Notes under the pieces: generated by a model
Databases searched by the model: none
Told to the model about the DNA's origin: nothing
What the model saw: the letters and a program-made list of their open reading frames with translations, nothing else
Part shown: piece after piece, positions 8,464 to 17,434 of the stretch
Layout: each line of letters opens with the position of its first letter
Position numbering within the stretch: the stretch's first letter is position 1
Translations under genes and position numbers: made by a program
Origin: Chitinophagales bacterium 33-2
Lineage (GTDB): Bacteria > Bacteroidota > Bacteroidia > Chitinophagales > Chitinophagaceae
NCBI GenBank assembly: GCA_002050435.1
Contig: MWYV01000014.1
Location: forward strand, 1-33,898
Length of the DNA: 33,898 nt
Direction of reading: 5' to 3'

Positions 8464-9465
8464 TTGAATTGGCAGTTTCAATATACCCAGGCATTTTACC
8501 TGCTGGCCATTTTACCTTTTCTTGTTTTACTTTATATCCTCTACCGGTCGTGGAGAAATAAAAATATCAGGAAAATTGGTGACAAAAGGCTGGTCAGTCT
8601 ACTTATTGCATCCCACGCTACTAAAAGATCAGTTCTGAAATTTGTTTTGGTGCTCACTGCATTTGCAGCAGGCATTATCACACTGGCCAACCCCCGGAAG
8701 CCTGATGAATCTTCCGCTGACTTTCGCAAAGGAATTGACATTGTAATTGCACTTGATGTCAGTAATTCGATGCTCGCAACCGATATTCCTCCAAACAGGC
8801 TGGCAAGAGCCAGAAGTTTTATAACCAGGTTGATTGACCAGGTGCCAAATGACCGGGTAGGACTTGTGGTTTTTGCAGGGAATGCTTATGTGCAAATGCC
8901 ACTAACCTTCGACCGCTCCGCGGCTAAAATGTATGTGGCCACTGCGGGTCCACAGGGAGTTGCTGCACAGGGCACCAGTATTGGAGACGCTCTGGTGAAA
9001 GCTGAAATTGCATTTGGAGAAGAAACCGAAAGGTTTAAATCCATCATTTTGATCAGTGATGGCGAAACCCATGATGAAGCGGCAGTGGAAAAACTGCAGG
9101 AGCTGGCAGCCAAAGGAATTATGATCAATACCCTGGGACTGGGTTCTGCGGAAGGCGCTACCATAATTGATCCGGCAACCGGGAAGCCAAGAACCGACGC
9201 GTCTGGACAAGTGGTGATTTCAAAACTGAATGAAGCCATTCTTCAACAACTCGCTGCTGCAACAAATGGCATTTACCTGCCGCTCACAAGTGCTGAATCT
9301 GCGGTGAAACAGGTTTTGGACCAATACAGGGATATTGAAAAAAAAGCTTTAAGCGATACTTCACTTTTTAATTATAAAACTTTCTATACCTGGTTTGCGC
9401 TACCCATGTTACTCCTGCTATTGATTGACTTGATCATTACCGAAAGAAAAAAACGTAAAGTATGA
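8464..9465 (+). CDS. batB: BatB-like von Willebrand factor A membrane protein
   Basis: The 333-residue protein has N-terminal membrane helices (about 11-29 and 56-74), a periplasm-facing VWA domain (about 90-285) and a C-terminal helix near 311-327. The MIDAS motif is intact: DVSNS (Asp98, Ser100, Ser102), a Thr in AQGTSIGDAL, and ISDGETHD. This layout is that of Bat aerotolerance proteins. A stop at 8455-8457 excludes upstream starts, and the only reasonable start is TTG at 8464. It overlaps batC by ATGA. The family is tied to envelope stress and aerotolerance; the exact mechanism is not established. Confidence 0.82.
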   Translation: MNWQFQYTQAFYLLAILPFLVLLYILYRSWRNKNIRKIGDKRLVSLLIASHATKRSVLKFVLVLTAFAAGIITLANPRKPDESSADFRKGIDIVIALDVSNSMLATDIPPNRLARARSFITRLIDQVPNDRVGLVVFAGNAYVQMPLTFDRSAAKMYVATAGPQGVAAQGTSIGDALVKAEIAFGEETERFKSIILISDGETHDEAAVEKLQELAAKGIMINTLGLGSAEGATIIDPATGKPRTDASGQVVISKLNEAILQQLAAATNGIYLPLTSAESAVKQVLDQYRDIEKKALSDTSLFNYKTFYTWFALPMLLLLLIDLIITERKKRKV

Positions 9466-10040
9466 AGTACGCATTCCTCATATTATTTGTTTTATCAGCA
9501 CTGCTTGTATTGGCGCAGTCGGTAAACAGTTTTATTAAATATGGTAACCAGTTTTATAATCAAGCGCAGTTTGACCTTGCAGAAAACCAGTACAGGCAGG
9601 CATTAGCTGAAGAGCCGTCGAGCATTGAAGCCAGGTATAACCTTGCAAGTGCGCTCCACCAACAGAAAAAATATGATGAGGCGCGTGCCATGTTTCAACA
9701 GATTACTTCTATGTCAAAGGACAGTTCCATCCTTTCCATGGTTTCCTATAATGTGGGTGTAAGCCATACAAAACAAAAAAAACTGGAGGAAAGTATTGAA
9801 GCATATAAGCAGGCATTAAGGATGAACCCGGAAGATCAGCAGGCAAGGGAAAATCTCCAGAAAGCGCTAAAAGAACAAAAGAAACAGCAAAACCAAAGTC
9901 AGTCGCAAAGCCAGAATTCCAGCATGGACCAGAGTGAAGCCGATCAGAAACTGCAATTGCTTCAACAAAAGGAAAGGCAGATCAGGCAAAGATCACAGAA
10001 TAAAACGCCTACAGGTGGTGGCGGGTCAAAAGATTGGTAA
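9462..10040 (+). CDS. batC: BatC-like tetratricopeptide repeat protein
   Basis: The 192-residue protein has a signal peptide (LVLAQ) and about three TPR units between residues 20 and 130, for example QFDLAENQYRQALAEEPS and LEESIEAYKQALRMNPED. A Gln/Ser-rich tail (about 133-192) ends GGGGSKDW. BatC proteins have this TPR plus low-complexity tail arrangement and probably bind partner Bat proteins in the periplasm. It is coupled to batB by a 4-base overlap. BatD and BatE, usually next in line, are absent; ispG follows after its own promoter. Confidence 0.78.
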   Translation: MKYAFLILFVLSALLVLAQSVNSFIKYGNQFYNQAQFDLAENQYRQALAEEPSSIEARYNLASALHQQKKYDEARAMFQQITSMSKDSSILSMVSYNVGVSHTKQKKLEESIEAYKQALRMNPEDQQARENLQKALKEQKKQQNQSQSQSQNSSMDQSEADQKLQLLQQKERQIRQRSQNKTPTGGGGSKDW

Positions 10041-10088
10041 AAACCTGCCATTTCATCTTTAAAAATCTTTTTCCTGATGCACAAGATT

Positions 10089-10096
10089 TACTTTTG
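10089..10096 (+). promoter_or_regulatory. Candidate -7 promoter box of ispG
   Basis: TACTTTTG matches TAnnTTTG and lies 26 bases before the ispG ATG. A T-run at 10068-10072 is at about the distance expected for the -33 element but lacks the G. This supports a separate transcript for ispG. Confidence 0.4.
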
Positions 10097-10122
10097 CGGA
10101 GGGCTCAAAGCCTTTCTTAATT

Positions 10123-12180
10123 ATGTATTCATACTGCCCTGATCTTTTTTCATACAAGCGATTACCTACACGTGAAGTAAAGGTGGGCGACCTGCTGATC
10201 GGGAATTTTAACCCGATAAGGATTCAGACCATGACCACCACCGATACCATGGATACCGATGCGACTGTGGAGCAAACCATCCGTTGTGTTGAAGCCGGTG
10301 CCGAATTGGTGCGCATTACAGCTCCTTCTAAAAAAGAAGCAGAAAACCTGCTGCAAATAAAAAATGCTTTAAAAAGCAGAGGCTATCCTATTCCGTTGAT
10401 TGCTGACATTCATTTCACACCTAATGCAGCGGAAATAGCAGCAAGAATTGTGGAGAAGGTAAGGGTGAATCCAGGAAATTATGTCGATAAAAAGAAATTT
10501 GAACTCATTGAGTATACAGATGCTGATTATATTGAAGAAATTGAAAGGATCAGGGAAAGGTTTACGCCGCTTGTAAAGATCTGCAGGGAATATGGCACTG
10601 CCATGCGTATCGGTACCAACCATGGTTCGCTCAGCGACAGGATCATGAGCCGTTATGGCGATACACCAATCGGAATGGTGGAAAGCGCGATGGAGTTTTT
10701 AAGGATCGCGCGCAGTGAAAACTACCACAATATCGTGCTCAGTATGAAAAGCAGTAATCCCCAGGTGATGGTGCAGGCTTACCGGTTGCTCACAAAAACA
10801 ATGATGGATGAATTCAGCGAATCCTACCCTTTGCACCTTGGCGTTACAGAAGCAGGTGATGGGGAAGATGGAAGAATTAAAAGTGCAATTGGCATTGGAA
10901 CCTTGCTTGAAGATGGACTGGGAGACACCATAAGAGTTTCGCTGACAGAAGATCCTGAATTTGAAATTCCTGTTTGTCGCGACATTGTGAAAAGGTATGC
11001 GCAGATCAGCAGTCGTACAGGCGCTAAAGCTGTAATACCAACAATTGATAAAAACAGCCACAATCCTTTTGAATATAAAAGATCAAAAACTTTTGCTGTT
11101 TCCAATATTGGCGGCAACCAGGTTCCTGTTGTAATTGCCGACCTCAGTAAAATGGCCAACATTCAGCGTGAAGATCTGCATTGCATTGGTTATGATTATG
11201 ACGCGGAAACCGATAAGTGGAATATTACTGATACAGCAGCTGATTATGCTTTTACGGGAAACCTTGTGCTCGATTTTGCACTTCCTGGAACTTTAAAAAT
11301 TATAGTTTATCCTGCCACCTGGCTTACCATTCAGGAATCACTGCCTGCTGGTGGTGAAGAAAAATATTTTCCCATTTTTGAAGACAGTGGCTATGTAAGA
11401 TCACCGTTTAAGAGCAGCACTTTAAATTTTGTGATGAAAGATTGTTTCAGCAATGAAACAACTGTAGATGATTTTACTTACCTGGATGAATTGGCAAATG
11501 ACCCTAAGGTTGTGATCTGCCTTAGCAGTCTACATCCACACACCATGCCTGCCGTCAGGAGAATGTTGATGGAATTTGAGCAAAGAAAAATTGAAAATCC
11601 TGTTGTTTTGATCACAGACAGCATCTGGCAGCATCCGGATGAACACCTGGTTCATTTGGCAACCGAAACTGGTGCACTGTTGCTGGATGGATGGGGTGAT
11701 GGAATTTACCTCGGCATGTCTGCAGAAAGTTATCAACTACAGGCAACAGGACTTCATAGTATCAGCGGTAGAAACTACCAGCAGGCCGGGAGTGTTGAAA
11801 AAATGATCAATAACACCGCTTTCATTATACTGCAGGCCACGCGTACCCGAATTTCAAAAACAGAGTACATCAGTTGTCCTTCCTGTGGAAGAACGCTTTT
11901 TGATTTGCAGGAAACCACCGCGCGCATTCGTAACGTAACCAACCACCTGAAAGGTGTGAAGATTGCCATCATGGGCTGTATTGTAAATGGACCCGGAGAA
12001 ATGGCGGATGCAGATTTTGGTTATGTGGGAAGTGGCCCAGGCAAGATCACTTTGTATAAAGGGAAGGAGGTTGTAAAAAGAAATGTTCCCAGTGAAATCG
12101 CTGTTGAAGAATTGGTGAATCTCTTAAAAGAAAACAAAGCCTGGATTGAACCAACAAAATTAATTACCACTTATATTTAA
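10123..12180 (+). CDS. ispG: 4-hydroxy-3-methylbut-2-en-1-yl diphosphate synthase, long form
   Basis: The 685-residue enzyme converts methylerythritol cyclodiphosphate to HMBPP in the MEP isoprenoid pathway, using a [4Fe-4S] cluster. The N-terminal TIM barrel begins TREVKVGDLLIGNFNPIRIQ and carries PLIADIHF and RVNPGN. The C-terminal cluster domain has CPSC (Cys585, Cys588), IMGCIVNGPGE (Cys619, Glu626). The roughly 270-residue insert between them is the extra domain found in Bacteroidota, Chlamydiae and plants. E. coli IspG is near 370 residues. All cluster ligands are present. The next gene starts 7 bases downstream, so co-transcription is likely. Confidence 0.95.
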   Translation: MYSYCPDLFSYKRLPTREVKVGDLLIGNFNPIRIQTMTTTDTMDTDATVEQTIRCVEAGAELVRITAPSKKEAENLLQIKNALKSRGYPIPLIADIHFTPNAAEIAARIVEKVRVNPGNYVDKKKFELIEYTDADYIEEIERIRERFTPLVKICREYGTAMRIGTNHGSLSDRIMSRYGDTPIGMVESAMEFLRIARSENYHNIVLSMKSSNPQVMVQAYRLLTKTMMDEFSESYPLHLGVTEAGDGEDGRIKSAIGIGTLLEDGLGDTIRVSLTEDPEFEIPVCRDIVKRYAQISSRTGAKAVIPTIDKNSHNPFEYKRSKTFAVSNIGGNQVPVVIADLSKMANIQREDLHCIGYDYDAETDKWNITDTAADYAFTGNLVLDFALPGTLKIIVYPATWLTIQESLPAGGEEKYFPIFEDSGYVRSPFKSSTLNFVMKDCFSNETTVDDFTYLDELANDPKVVICLSSLHPHTMPAVRRMLMEFEQRKIENPVVLITDSIWQHPDEHLVHLATETGALLLDGWGDGIYLGMSAESYQLQATGLHSISGRNYQQAGSVEKMINNTAFIILQATRTRISKTEYISCPSCGRTLFDLQETTARIRNVTNHLKGVKIAIMGCIVNGPGEMADADFGYVGSGPGKITLYKGKEVVKRNVPSEIAVEELVNLLKENKAWIEPTKLITTYI

Positions 12181-12187
12181 ACTGTTT

Positions 12188-12955
12188 ATGAAAAAGACCT
12201 TGCTTTTACTTTCTGTGATCATAGTTACGTTGACCAGTTGTCTGGATACTTTTGAAGAATTTACCATTGCGCAGGATGGTTCAGGTACGTATCGATCTTC
12301 AATGGATATGAGCGGAATGATGGAAATGATGGAAATGATGGCAGCAATGGATACTTCCGCCAACAAGGAAATGAGAAAAATGAGTGAGCAGAATGTGGAC
12401 AGTAGTTTTAAACTTGCTCATTCAGTAGATACTGCCACTGATCTTACTGCCGAACAAAAAAGATTGTTTAGGGAAGCTGAAATGTTCATTAACATTAATC
12501 AAAAAGAAAAGCTGTTCAAAATGAGCATGTTGTTTCCTTTTAAAACACTGGATGATGTAAACAGGATCATTGCTTACAATGAGAAAGGGAATGGTGTTGG
12601 TCTTTTTAATAAGAAAGATAAAAATCCAATGTCATCGATGGCAAAGGAATCAGGAATGCCCAATGCTGGAGATTATTTCATCATCACTTTTTCAGAAGGT
12701 TTGGTTGAAAGAAAGATCGATGAAAAAAAGCTGGCTGAAAGTAAAAAAGAAAACGGAGTGAAGGATGTGCCTGAAATGGAGGGCATGCTGGAAGGCATCA
12801 CTTACAAAACAGTGTTTCATTTTCCACGCCCTATTAAAAACCTGAAAGGTAAAAAAGCGGTACTCTCTGACGATAAGAAAACAGTAACCATCCGCTCTAC
12901 GATGGCAGACCTTTTGGAAAACCCGGATGCACTGGCATTTAGAATAGAATATTAA
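12188..12955 (+). CDS. Lipoprotein with Met-rich segment, function unknown
   Basis: The 255-residue product starts with a lipoprotein signal (LTSC, Cys18). FTIAQDGSGTYRSSMDMS opens a domain in which eleven methionines fall between residues 39 and 65 (MMEMMEMMAAM core). The rest is charged and probably mixed alpha/beta, with a C-terminal VTIRSTMADLLENPDAL. I do not recognise a named family. Secreted Bacteroidota lipoproteins with a DGSG-type opening of this kind are common, but their role is unknown. It follows ispG by 7 bases and ends at a strong terminator. Confidence 0.7.
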   Translation: MKKTLLLLSVIIVTLTSCLDTFEEFTIAQDGSGTYRSSMDMSGMMEMMEMMAAMDTSANKEMRKMSEQNVDSSFKLAHSVDTATDLTAEQKRLFREAEMFININQKEKLFKMSMLFPFKTLDDVNRIIAYNEKGNGVGLFNKKDKNPMSSMAKESGMPNAGDYFIITFSEGLVERKIDEKKLAESKKENGVKDVPEMEGMLEGITYKTVFHFPRPIKNLKGKKAVLSDDKKTVTIRSTMADLLENPDALAFRIEY

Positions 12956-12970
12956 AATCAGAATAAAAGG

Positions 12971-12993
12971 AGCCGGAATCATTCCGGCTTTTT
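12971..12993 (+). terminator. Intrinsic terminator after the ispG/lipoprotein unit
   Basis: AGCCGGAAT (12971-12979) pairs with ATTCCGGCT (12981-12989); realistically this is a 7-bp stem with a 5-base loop, followed by a T-run to 12993. It separates the ispG unit from nadB. Confidence 0.85.
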
Positions 12994-13035
12994 AATTATG
13001 GGTTGCTATTGAATACAACTCAGTTAATTTGCATT

Positions 13036-14634
13036 ATGCAGACAGATTTTCTTGTCATTGGTTCCGGTATTGCAGGTCTTACCTATGCTTTAAAAGTAGC
13101 ACAGCGGTTCCCTGAAAAACAAGTGACCATCATCACCAAAGCTGCGGCCGATGAAACCAACACCAAATATGCCCAGGGCGGCATTGCTGTGGTGAATGAT
13201 CTTGAAAAAGACAGCTTTGAAAAACATATTGAAGACACTTTGATATCGGGGGATGGTTTGTGCGACCCGGAAATTGTAGAGATGGTGATTAGAGAAGGTC
13301 CCGCGCGTGTCCAGGAAATTATAGACTGGGGTGCGCGATTTGATAAAGATCCGGAAGGAGAATATAAACTGGGCCGGGAAGGTGGTCACTCCGAATTCAG
13401 GATCCTTCATCATAAGGACATCACCGGTCTTGAAATGGAAACCGCGCTGCTGAATGCGATCACGCGTGCCCCCAATATCGCAATGATCAAACATTGCTTT
13501 GTAATTGATATCATCACCCAGCATCACCTAGGCTACCTTGTTACCAAATCCACACCGGATATCACCTGCTATGGGGTTTATGTTTTGAATGCAGCAACAA
13601 ATGCCATTGAAAAGATCCTTTCGCGAGTCACCCTGCTGGCCACCGGCGGAAACGGTCAGGTGTACAGAACAACTACAAATCCTTTTATTGCCACAGGTGA
13701 TGGTGTAGCCATGGTGTACAGGGCGAAAGGAAGAATAGAGAACATGGAGTTCATCCAGTTTCACCCAACAGCCTTGTATGAAGCAGGAAAAAGAGGACAG
13801 GCATTTCTCATCACAGAAGCAATGCGTGGTGATGGCGGCATTTTAAGAAACAGCAAAGGTGAGGCCTTTATGAAAAGATATGATGCGCGGGAAGACCTTG
13901 CACCACGCGATATCGTTGCCCGTGCAATCGACAATGAAATGAAGATTTCCGGAACCGAACATGTGTACCTTGACTGCACGCACATGAATATGGAGCAATT
14001 CCGTGATCATTTCCCTAACATTTTTGAAAAATGTTTATCCATTGGAATTGATGTTGAAAAGCAGATGATTCCTGTTGCACCTGCGGCGCATTACAGTTGC
14101 GGAGGAATTAAAACAGATCAATGGGGGAAGAGTTCCATCAGGTTTTTATATGCATGCGGTGAATGTGCCAGTACGGGTTTGCATGGTGCCAACAGGCTGG
14201 CCAGTAATTCTTTGCTTGAAGCCATGGTTTTTGCGCACCGCTGTTTTTTAGACAGTGTTGAATCTATAGAAAGCGCAAAAGCGTTTCCTGACATCCCGGC
14301 ATGGAATGCCATGGGAACATCGGAACCCAAAGAAATGATCCTGATCACACAAAGCTTAAAAGAACTCCAGCAGGTGATGAGTGATTATGTAGGTATTGTA
14401 AGAAATAATGTGCGGCTTCAGCGGGCTTCGAAAAGGATCGATCTTTTGTTTGAGGAAACAGAAGAACTGTACCAGGCTACCGCAGTTTCACCTCAGCTCC
14501 TTGAACTCAGGAATATGATCACCGTTGGATACCTGATCGTGAAAGGGGCTACCTTCAGAAAGGAAAGCAGGGGATTGCATTTCAATACAGACTATCCTTC
14601 CAAATCTGAACTGGTGGAAAACATTGTATTATAA
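13036..14634 (+). CDS. nadB: L-aspartate oxidase
   Basis: With the ATG at 13036 the protein is 532 residues, the normal length. It oxidises L-aspartate to iminoaspartate, the first step of de novo NAD synthesis, using FAD. The Rossmann motif VIGSGIAG (Gly9, Gly11, Gly14) is at the very N-terminus. Family segments KYAQGGIAVV, GREGGHSEFRILHH, QFHPTAL, APAAHYSCGGI and TGLHGANRLASNSLLEA are all present. The frame extends to a TTG at 13003, but the 11 extra residues precede the FAD motif and are unlikely. nadA and nadC are not adjacent. The acyltransferase gene starts 18 bases downstream. Confidence 0.95.
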   Translation: MQTDFLVIGSGIAGLTYALKVAQRFPEKQVTIITKAAADETNTKYAQGGIAVVNDLEKDSFEKHIEDTLISGDGLCDPEIVEMVIREGPARVQEIIDWGARFDKDPEGEYKLGREGGHSEFRILHHKDITGLEMETALLNAITRAPNIAMIKHCFVIDIITQHHLGYLVTKSTPDITCYGVYVLNAATNAIEKILSRVTLLATGGNGQVYRTTTNPFIATGDGVAMVYRAKGRIENMEFIQFHPTALYEAGKRGQAFLITEAMRGDGGILRNSKGEAFMKRYDAREDLAPRDIVARAIDNEMKISGTEHVYLDCTHMNMEQFRDHFPNIFEKCLSIGIDVEKQMIPVAPAAHYSCGGIKTDQWGKSSIRFLYACGECASTGLHGANRLASNSLLEAMVFAHRCFLDSVESIESAKAFPDIPAWNAMGTSEPKEMILITQSLKELQQVMSDYVGIVRNNVRLQRASKRIDLLFEETEELYQATAVSPQLLELRNMITVGYLIVKGATFRKESRGLHFNTDYPSKSELVENIVL

Positions 14635-14652
14635 TCACTCCATTATCTTCGC

Positions 14653-15552
14653 ATGATGTATCATCTTGTTTATGGGATCATATACCTGTTTTCATTGTTA
14701 CCACTCAGGGTGCTTTACCTGTTTTCAGATTTTTTTTACTTCCTTGTCTTTTATATTATCGGTTACAGGAAATCTGTAGTTCTGAATAATCTTCAAAGCG
14801 CTTTTCCTGAAAAATCAGAGAAAGAAAGAATTCGAATAGCAAAACAATTCTATAAAAATTTTATAGACACGCTTATTGAAACCGTCAAACTTTTCAGTGC
14901 GGGAAAAAACTTTATCATGCGCCATGTTAAAGCAGACATTTCAATTTTTCATGAATATTTTGAACAAAAGCAAAAAGTGCAGGTGCATATGGGGCACAAC
15001 TTCAACTGGGAGTTACAGAATCTTTATGGAAGCATCAATGCAAAGCAGGTTTTCCTGGGTGTGTACATGCCCCTGGAAAATAAAATAGTTAACAGAGTTT
15101 TGTTAAAGATGCGATCAAAATTTGGAACAGTGCTGATGCCGGCGACCCAGATGCGCAAAGCAATGCTGCCCTATCGCAATGAAACTTATATACTGGGTTT
15201 AATCGCAGATCAGACTCCTGCAAATCCTGATAATGCTTATTGGGTAGAATTTTTTGGCCGTCCGACTGCTTTTTTAAAAGGCCCTGAAAAAGGGGCTAAA
15301 GCAGGAAACCATCCTGTGGTTTTTAGTTTCTGTACAAAAACAAGCAGAGGGCATTACGAATTGAATTTAAAAGTACTGGAACAAAATCCTGCGCTGCTTG
15401 ATGAAGGTGTGCTAACGGCACGATATGCCCAATGTCTCGAAGAAAACATTCGCCGGCATCCCGACATGTGGTTATGGAGCCACAGGCGCTGGAAGCATGA
15501 GTGGAATGAAAAATATAAGATCATACACCCAGCTGAAGCTGGCTCGAATTAA
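14653..15552 (+). CDS. LpxL/HtrB-like lysophospholipid/lipid A acyltransferase
   Basis: The 299-residue protein has an N-terminal membrane segment (about 4-37) and the HX4E acyltransferase motif GHNFNWE (His115, Glu120). LGLIADQTPANPDNAYWVEFFG is the second conserved block of the family, and DMWLWSHRRWKHEW near the C-terminus is characteristic. These enzymes add a secondary acyl chain to Kdo2-lipid IVA at the inner face of the inner membrane; some Bacteroidota relatives make aminolipids. Its TAA overlaps the stop of the convergent gene by 4 bases. Confidence 0.88.
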   Translation: MMYHLVYGIIYLFSLLPLRVLYLFSDFFYFLVFYIIGYRKSVVLNNLQSAFPEKSEKERIRIAKQFYKNFIDTLIETVKLFSAGKNFIMRHVKADISIFHEYFEQKQKVQVHMGHNFNWELQNLYGSINAKQVFLGVYMPLENKIVNRVLLKMRSKFGTVLMPATQMRKAMLPYRNETYILGLIADQTPANPDNAYWVEFFGRPTAFLKGPEKGAKAGNHPVVFSFCTKTSRGHYELNLKVLEQNPALLDEGVLTARYAQCLEENIRRHPDMWLWSHRRWKHEWNEKYKIIHPAEAGSN

Positions 15553-16958
15553 TTTAAAACAGCAGGCTCTTTTTCTGTTTTGATCTTTTCCTGATCTTTA
15601 ATTTCCCCCCAGCCACCTAAAATATTTCTCAGGTTGTGGATGCCTTCCTTTTTTAGTAATGAGGCTGCTATAACACTCCTGTAACCGCCTGCACAATGCA
15701 CATAAACATTATGCTCTTCTTCAATGGCTGACATATTTAAAGGATCCACAAGATCATTCAGTGGAATATTCAACGCGTCTTTTACATGGCCATTTGCAAA
15801 TTCTGTGGAATTTCTTACATCCAGTACCATGATGTTATCATCAAAAGGAAGATCCATTGCCATTTCATCTGCTTCAATATCGATGATGATATCAGATGCT
15901 TCACCAGATTGCTCCCAGGTTGTGTAACCACCGGATAAATACCCTTCCACTTTGCTAAAGCCAACGCGAGCAAGCCGGATAATGGTTTCTTTTTCTTTAC
16001 CGGGCTCTGTGATCAATATTATGGATTTATCAAAAGGAAGAACGCTTCCTGCCCACTCTGCAAACCTGCCTTCCAGACCAATAAAAATGGAACCAGGAAC
16101 AAAGCCCTTTGTAAATTCTGTTGCATTCCTTGTATCCAGCAGGATCACATCATTTTCTTTTGCTTTTTTTATGGCTTCAACGCCAAGTGGCTGCATGCCC
16201 TTTTCTATAATGGCATCAATCCCTTCATAACCTTCTTTATTGATCCTGGCATTGATAGGGAAATACAGCGGTGGTTCTTTAAGACCTTCTGTAACAGAAT
16301 TTATAAATTCTGCTGCGGTGCCTGCCTTTAAAGCATAGTTTGATCGTTTTTCTTCACCAATAGTGCTGGAAGTATTGGGTCCAAGATTTTTCCCGCAGGC
16401 ACTTCCGGGCCCGTGAGCGGGATAAACAATTACATCATCGGCAAGCGGAATGATCTTTTTCTGAATACTGTTGTACATCATCCCGGCAAGATCTTCCATG
16501 GTCAGATCTTCACCTTTCTGAGCAAGATCTGGCCTTCCAACGTCGCCAACAAATAGCGTATCACCTGTAAATACACAATGGTCTTTTCCGTTAGGGTCTT
16601 TTAAAAGGTAGCAGGATGATTCAAGGGTATGTCCGGGCGTATGCAACACTTCAATCTTAAGCTGTCCAATTGAAAATTGCTCACCGTCTTTGGCCACATG
16701 CACATCAAAATTTGTTTCTGTATTCGGACCATAAATAATGGTAGCGCCCGTTGCCCGTGCAAGGTCAAGATGGCCGCTTACAAAATCAGCATGAAAATGT
16801 GTTTCAAAAATATATTTGATCTTTCCTTTCCTTTCTTCGGCCATTTGAAGGTAGGTGTCGATGTCCCTGAGGGGGTCAATGATGGCAATTTCACCTTCAC
16901 TTTCTATGAAATAGGCGGCTTCACTGAGACAGCCTGTGTAGAGCTGTTGGATGAACAT
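15549..16958 (-). CDS. CstB-like persulfide dioxygenase-sulfurtransferase (MBL fold plus two rhodanese domains)
   Basis: From the ATG at 16958 the protein is 469 residues. The N-terminal metallo-beta-lactamase domain has THFHADFVSGH (His54, His56, Asp58), TPGHT (His110), TGDTL (Asp133) and YPAHG (His182), the mononuclear-iron set of persulfide dioxygenases. Residues about 265-345 form a rhodanese fold with Glu where the catalytic Cys should be (LITEPGKE). Residues about 370-450 form an active rhodanese with HCAGGYRS (Cys422). This order matches Staphylococcus CstB, which oxidises persulfides to thiosulfate. It lies 67 bases downstream of an ArsR-type gene. The frame opens earlier, but those residues lie outside the domain. 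Confidence 0.9.
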   Translation of the reverse strand: MFIQQLYTGCLSEAAYFIESEGEIAIIDPLRDIDTYLQMAEERKGKIKYIFETHFHADFVSGHLDLARATGATIIYGPNTETNFDVHVAKDGEQFSIGQLKIEVLHTPGHTLESSCYLLKDPNGKDHCVFTGDTLFVGDVGRPDLAQKGEDLTMEDLAGMMYNSIQKKIIPLADDVIVYPAHGPGSACGKNLGPNTSSTIGEEKRSNYALKAGTAAEFINSVTEGLKEPPLYFPINARINKEGYEGIDAIIEKGMQPLGVEAIKKAKENDVILLDTRNATEFTKGFVPGSIFIGLEGRFAEWAGSVLPFDKSIILITEPGKEKETIIRLARVGFSKVEGYLSGGYTTWEQSGEASDIIIDIEADEMAMDLPFDDNIMVLDVRNSTEFANGHVKDALNIPLNDLVDPLNMSAIEEEHNVYVHCAGGYRSVIAASLLKKEGIHNLRNILGGWGEIKDQEKIKTEKEPAVLN

Positions 16959-17025
16959 AAAAAAATCCTTTAGCGGCAAAAATAAGTTTTTTGCGGCCAA
17001 AGGAATGAAACGTTAAGTTAAGTGC

Positions 17026-17355
17026 TTACTTCAAAAGGTCGTTAACGATGCTATGTACCTGGTCTAACCTCTTATAGTTCACTGAATAAAATATAAATTT
17101 TCCATCACGAACCGTGGTAACAAAACCTGCCTTTCTTAATATGGCAAGATGCTGTGAGGCCACAGACTGTTCCAGTCTCAGCTTTACATAAATCTCAGTG
17201 ACAGTCATTTTATTGTTCAGGTGAATCAATTTTAGCATCTGCTGCCGTAGTTTATGATTGACTGCCCTTAATATAAGCGCTGCTTTCTTCAGTTGTAACA
17301 TGTCGATCTTCAGTTCCGAAGATGTAGCCGTATTTTCCAATATTTCTTTATTCAT
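17026..17355 (-). CDS. ArsR-family winged-helix transcriptional regulator
   Basis: The 109-residue protein has a winged helix with VNHKLRQQMLKLI, then the recognition helix SVASQHLAILRKAGFV and the wing RDGKFIFYSVNYKRL, the normal ArsR/SmtB architecture. It contains no cysteine, so neither a thiolate metal site nor the two-Cys persulfide switch of BigR/SqrR can operate. It is the first gene of a probable two-gene unit with the persulfide dioxygenase. A good promoter and a TGCAAAA/TTTTGCA inverted repeat lie just upstream. Autoregulation is likely; the signal it senses is unknown. Confidence 0.88.
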   Translation of the reverse strand: MNKEILENTATSSELKIDMLQLKKAALILRAVNHKLRQQMLKLIHLNNKMTVTEIYVKLRLEQSVASQHLAILRKAGFVTTVRDGKFIFYSVNYKRLDQVHSIVNDLLK

Positions 17356-17376
17356 TTATACTCCCGTTGTTGAGTG

Positions 17377-17407
17377 TGCAAAAATATACTTATCAAACGC
17401 TTTTGCA
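17377..17407 (-). promoter_or_regulatory. Inverted repeat overlapping the arsR-type promoter, candidate operator
   Basis: TGCAAAA (17377-17383) and TTTTGCA (17401-17407) form a perfect 7-bp inverted repeat with a 17-base spacer. It covers both promoter boxes, which suits repression by the ArsR-type protein. Binding is inferred. Confidence 0.4.
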
Positions 17408-17409
17408 AA
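17379..17409 (-). promoter_or_regulatory. Bacteroidota-type promoter of the arsR/persulfide dioxygenase unit
   Basis: Read on the - strand, TTTG (17409-17406), a 19-base gap and TATTTTTG (17386-17379) match the -33 and -7 consensus (TTTG, TAnnTTTG) with ideal spacing. The ATG follows 23 bases later at 17355. This is the best promoter I see in the window. Confidence 0.7.
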
Positions 17410-17434
17410 TCAAAATCGTGCAAATCTGGTGATT

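Noticed and set aside
13003-13035. Upstream TTG start of nadB
   Set aside because: It would put 11 residues ahead of the FAD motif, which lies at the extreme N-terminus in the family.
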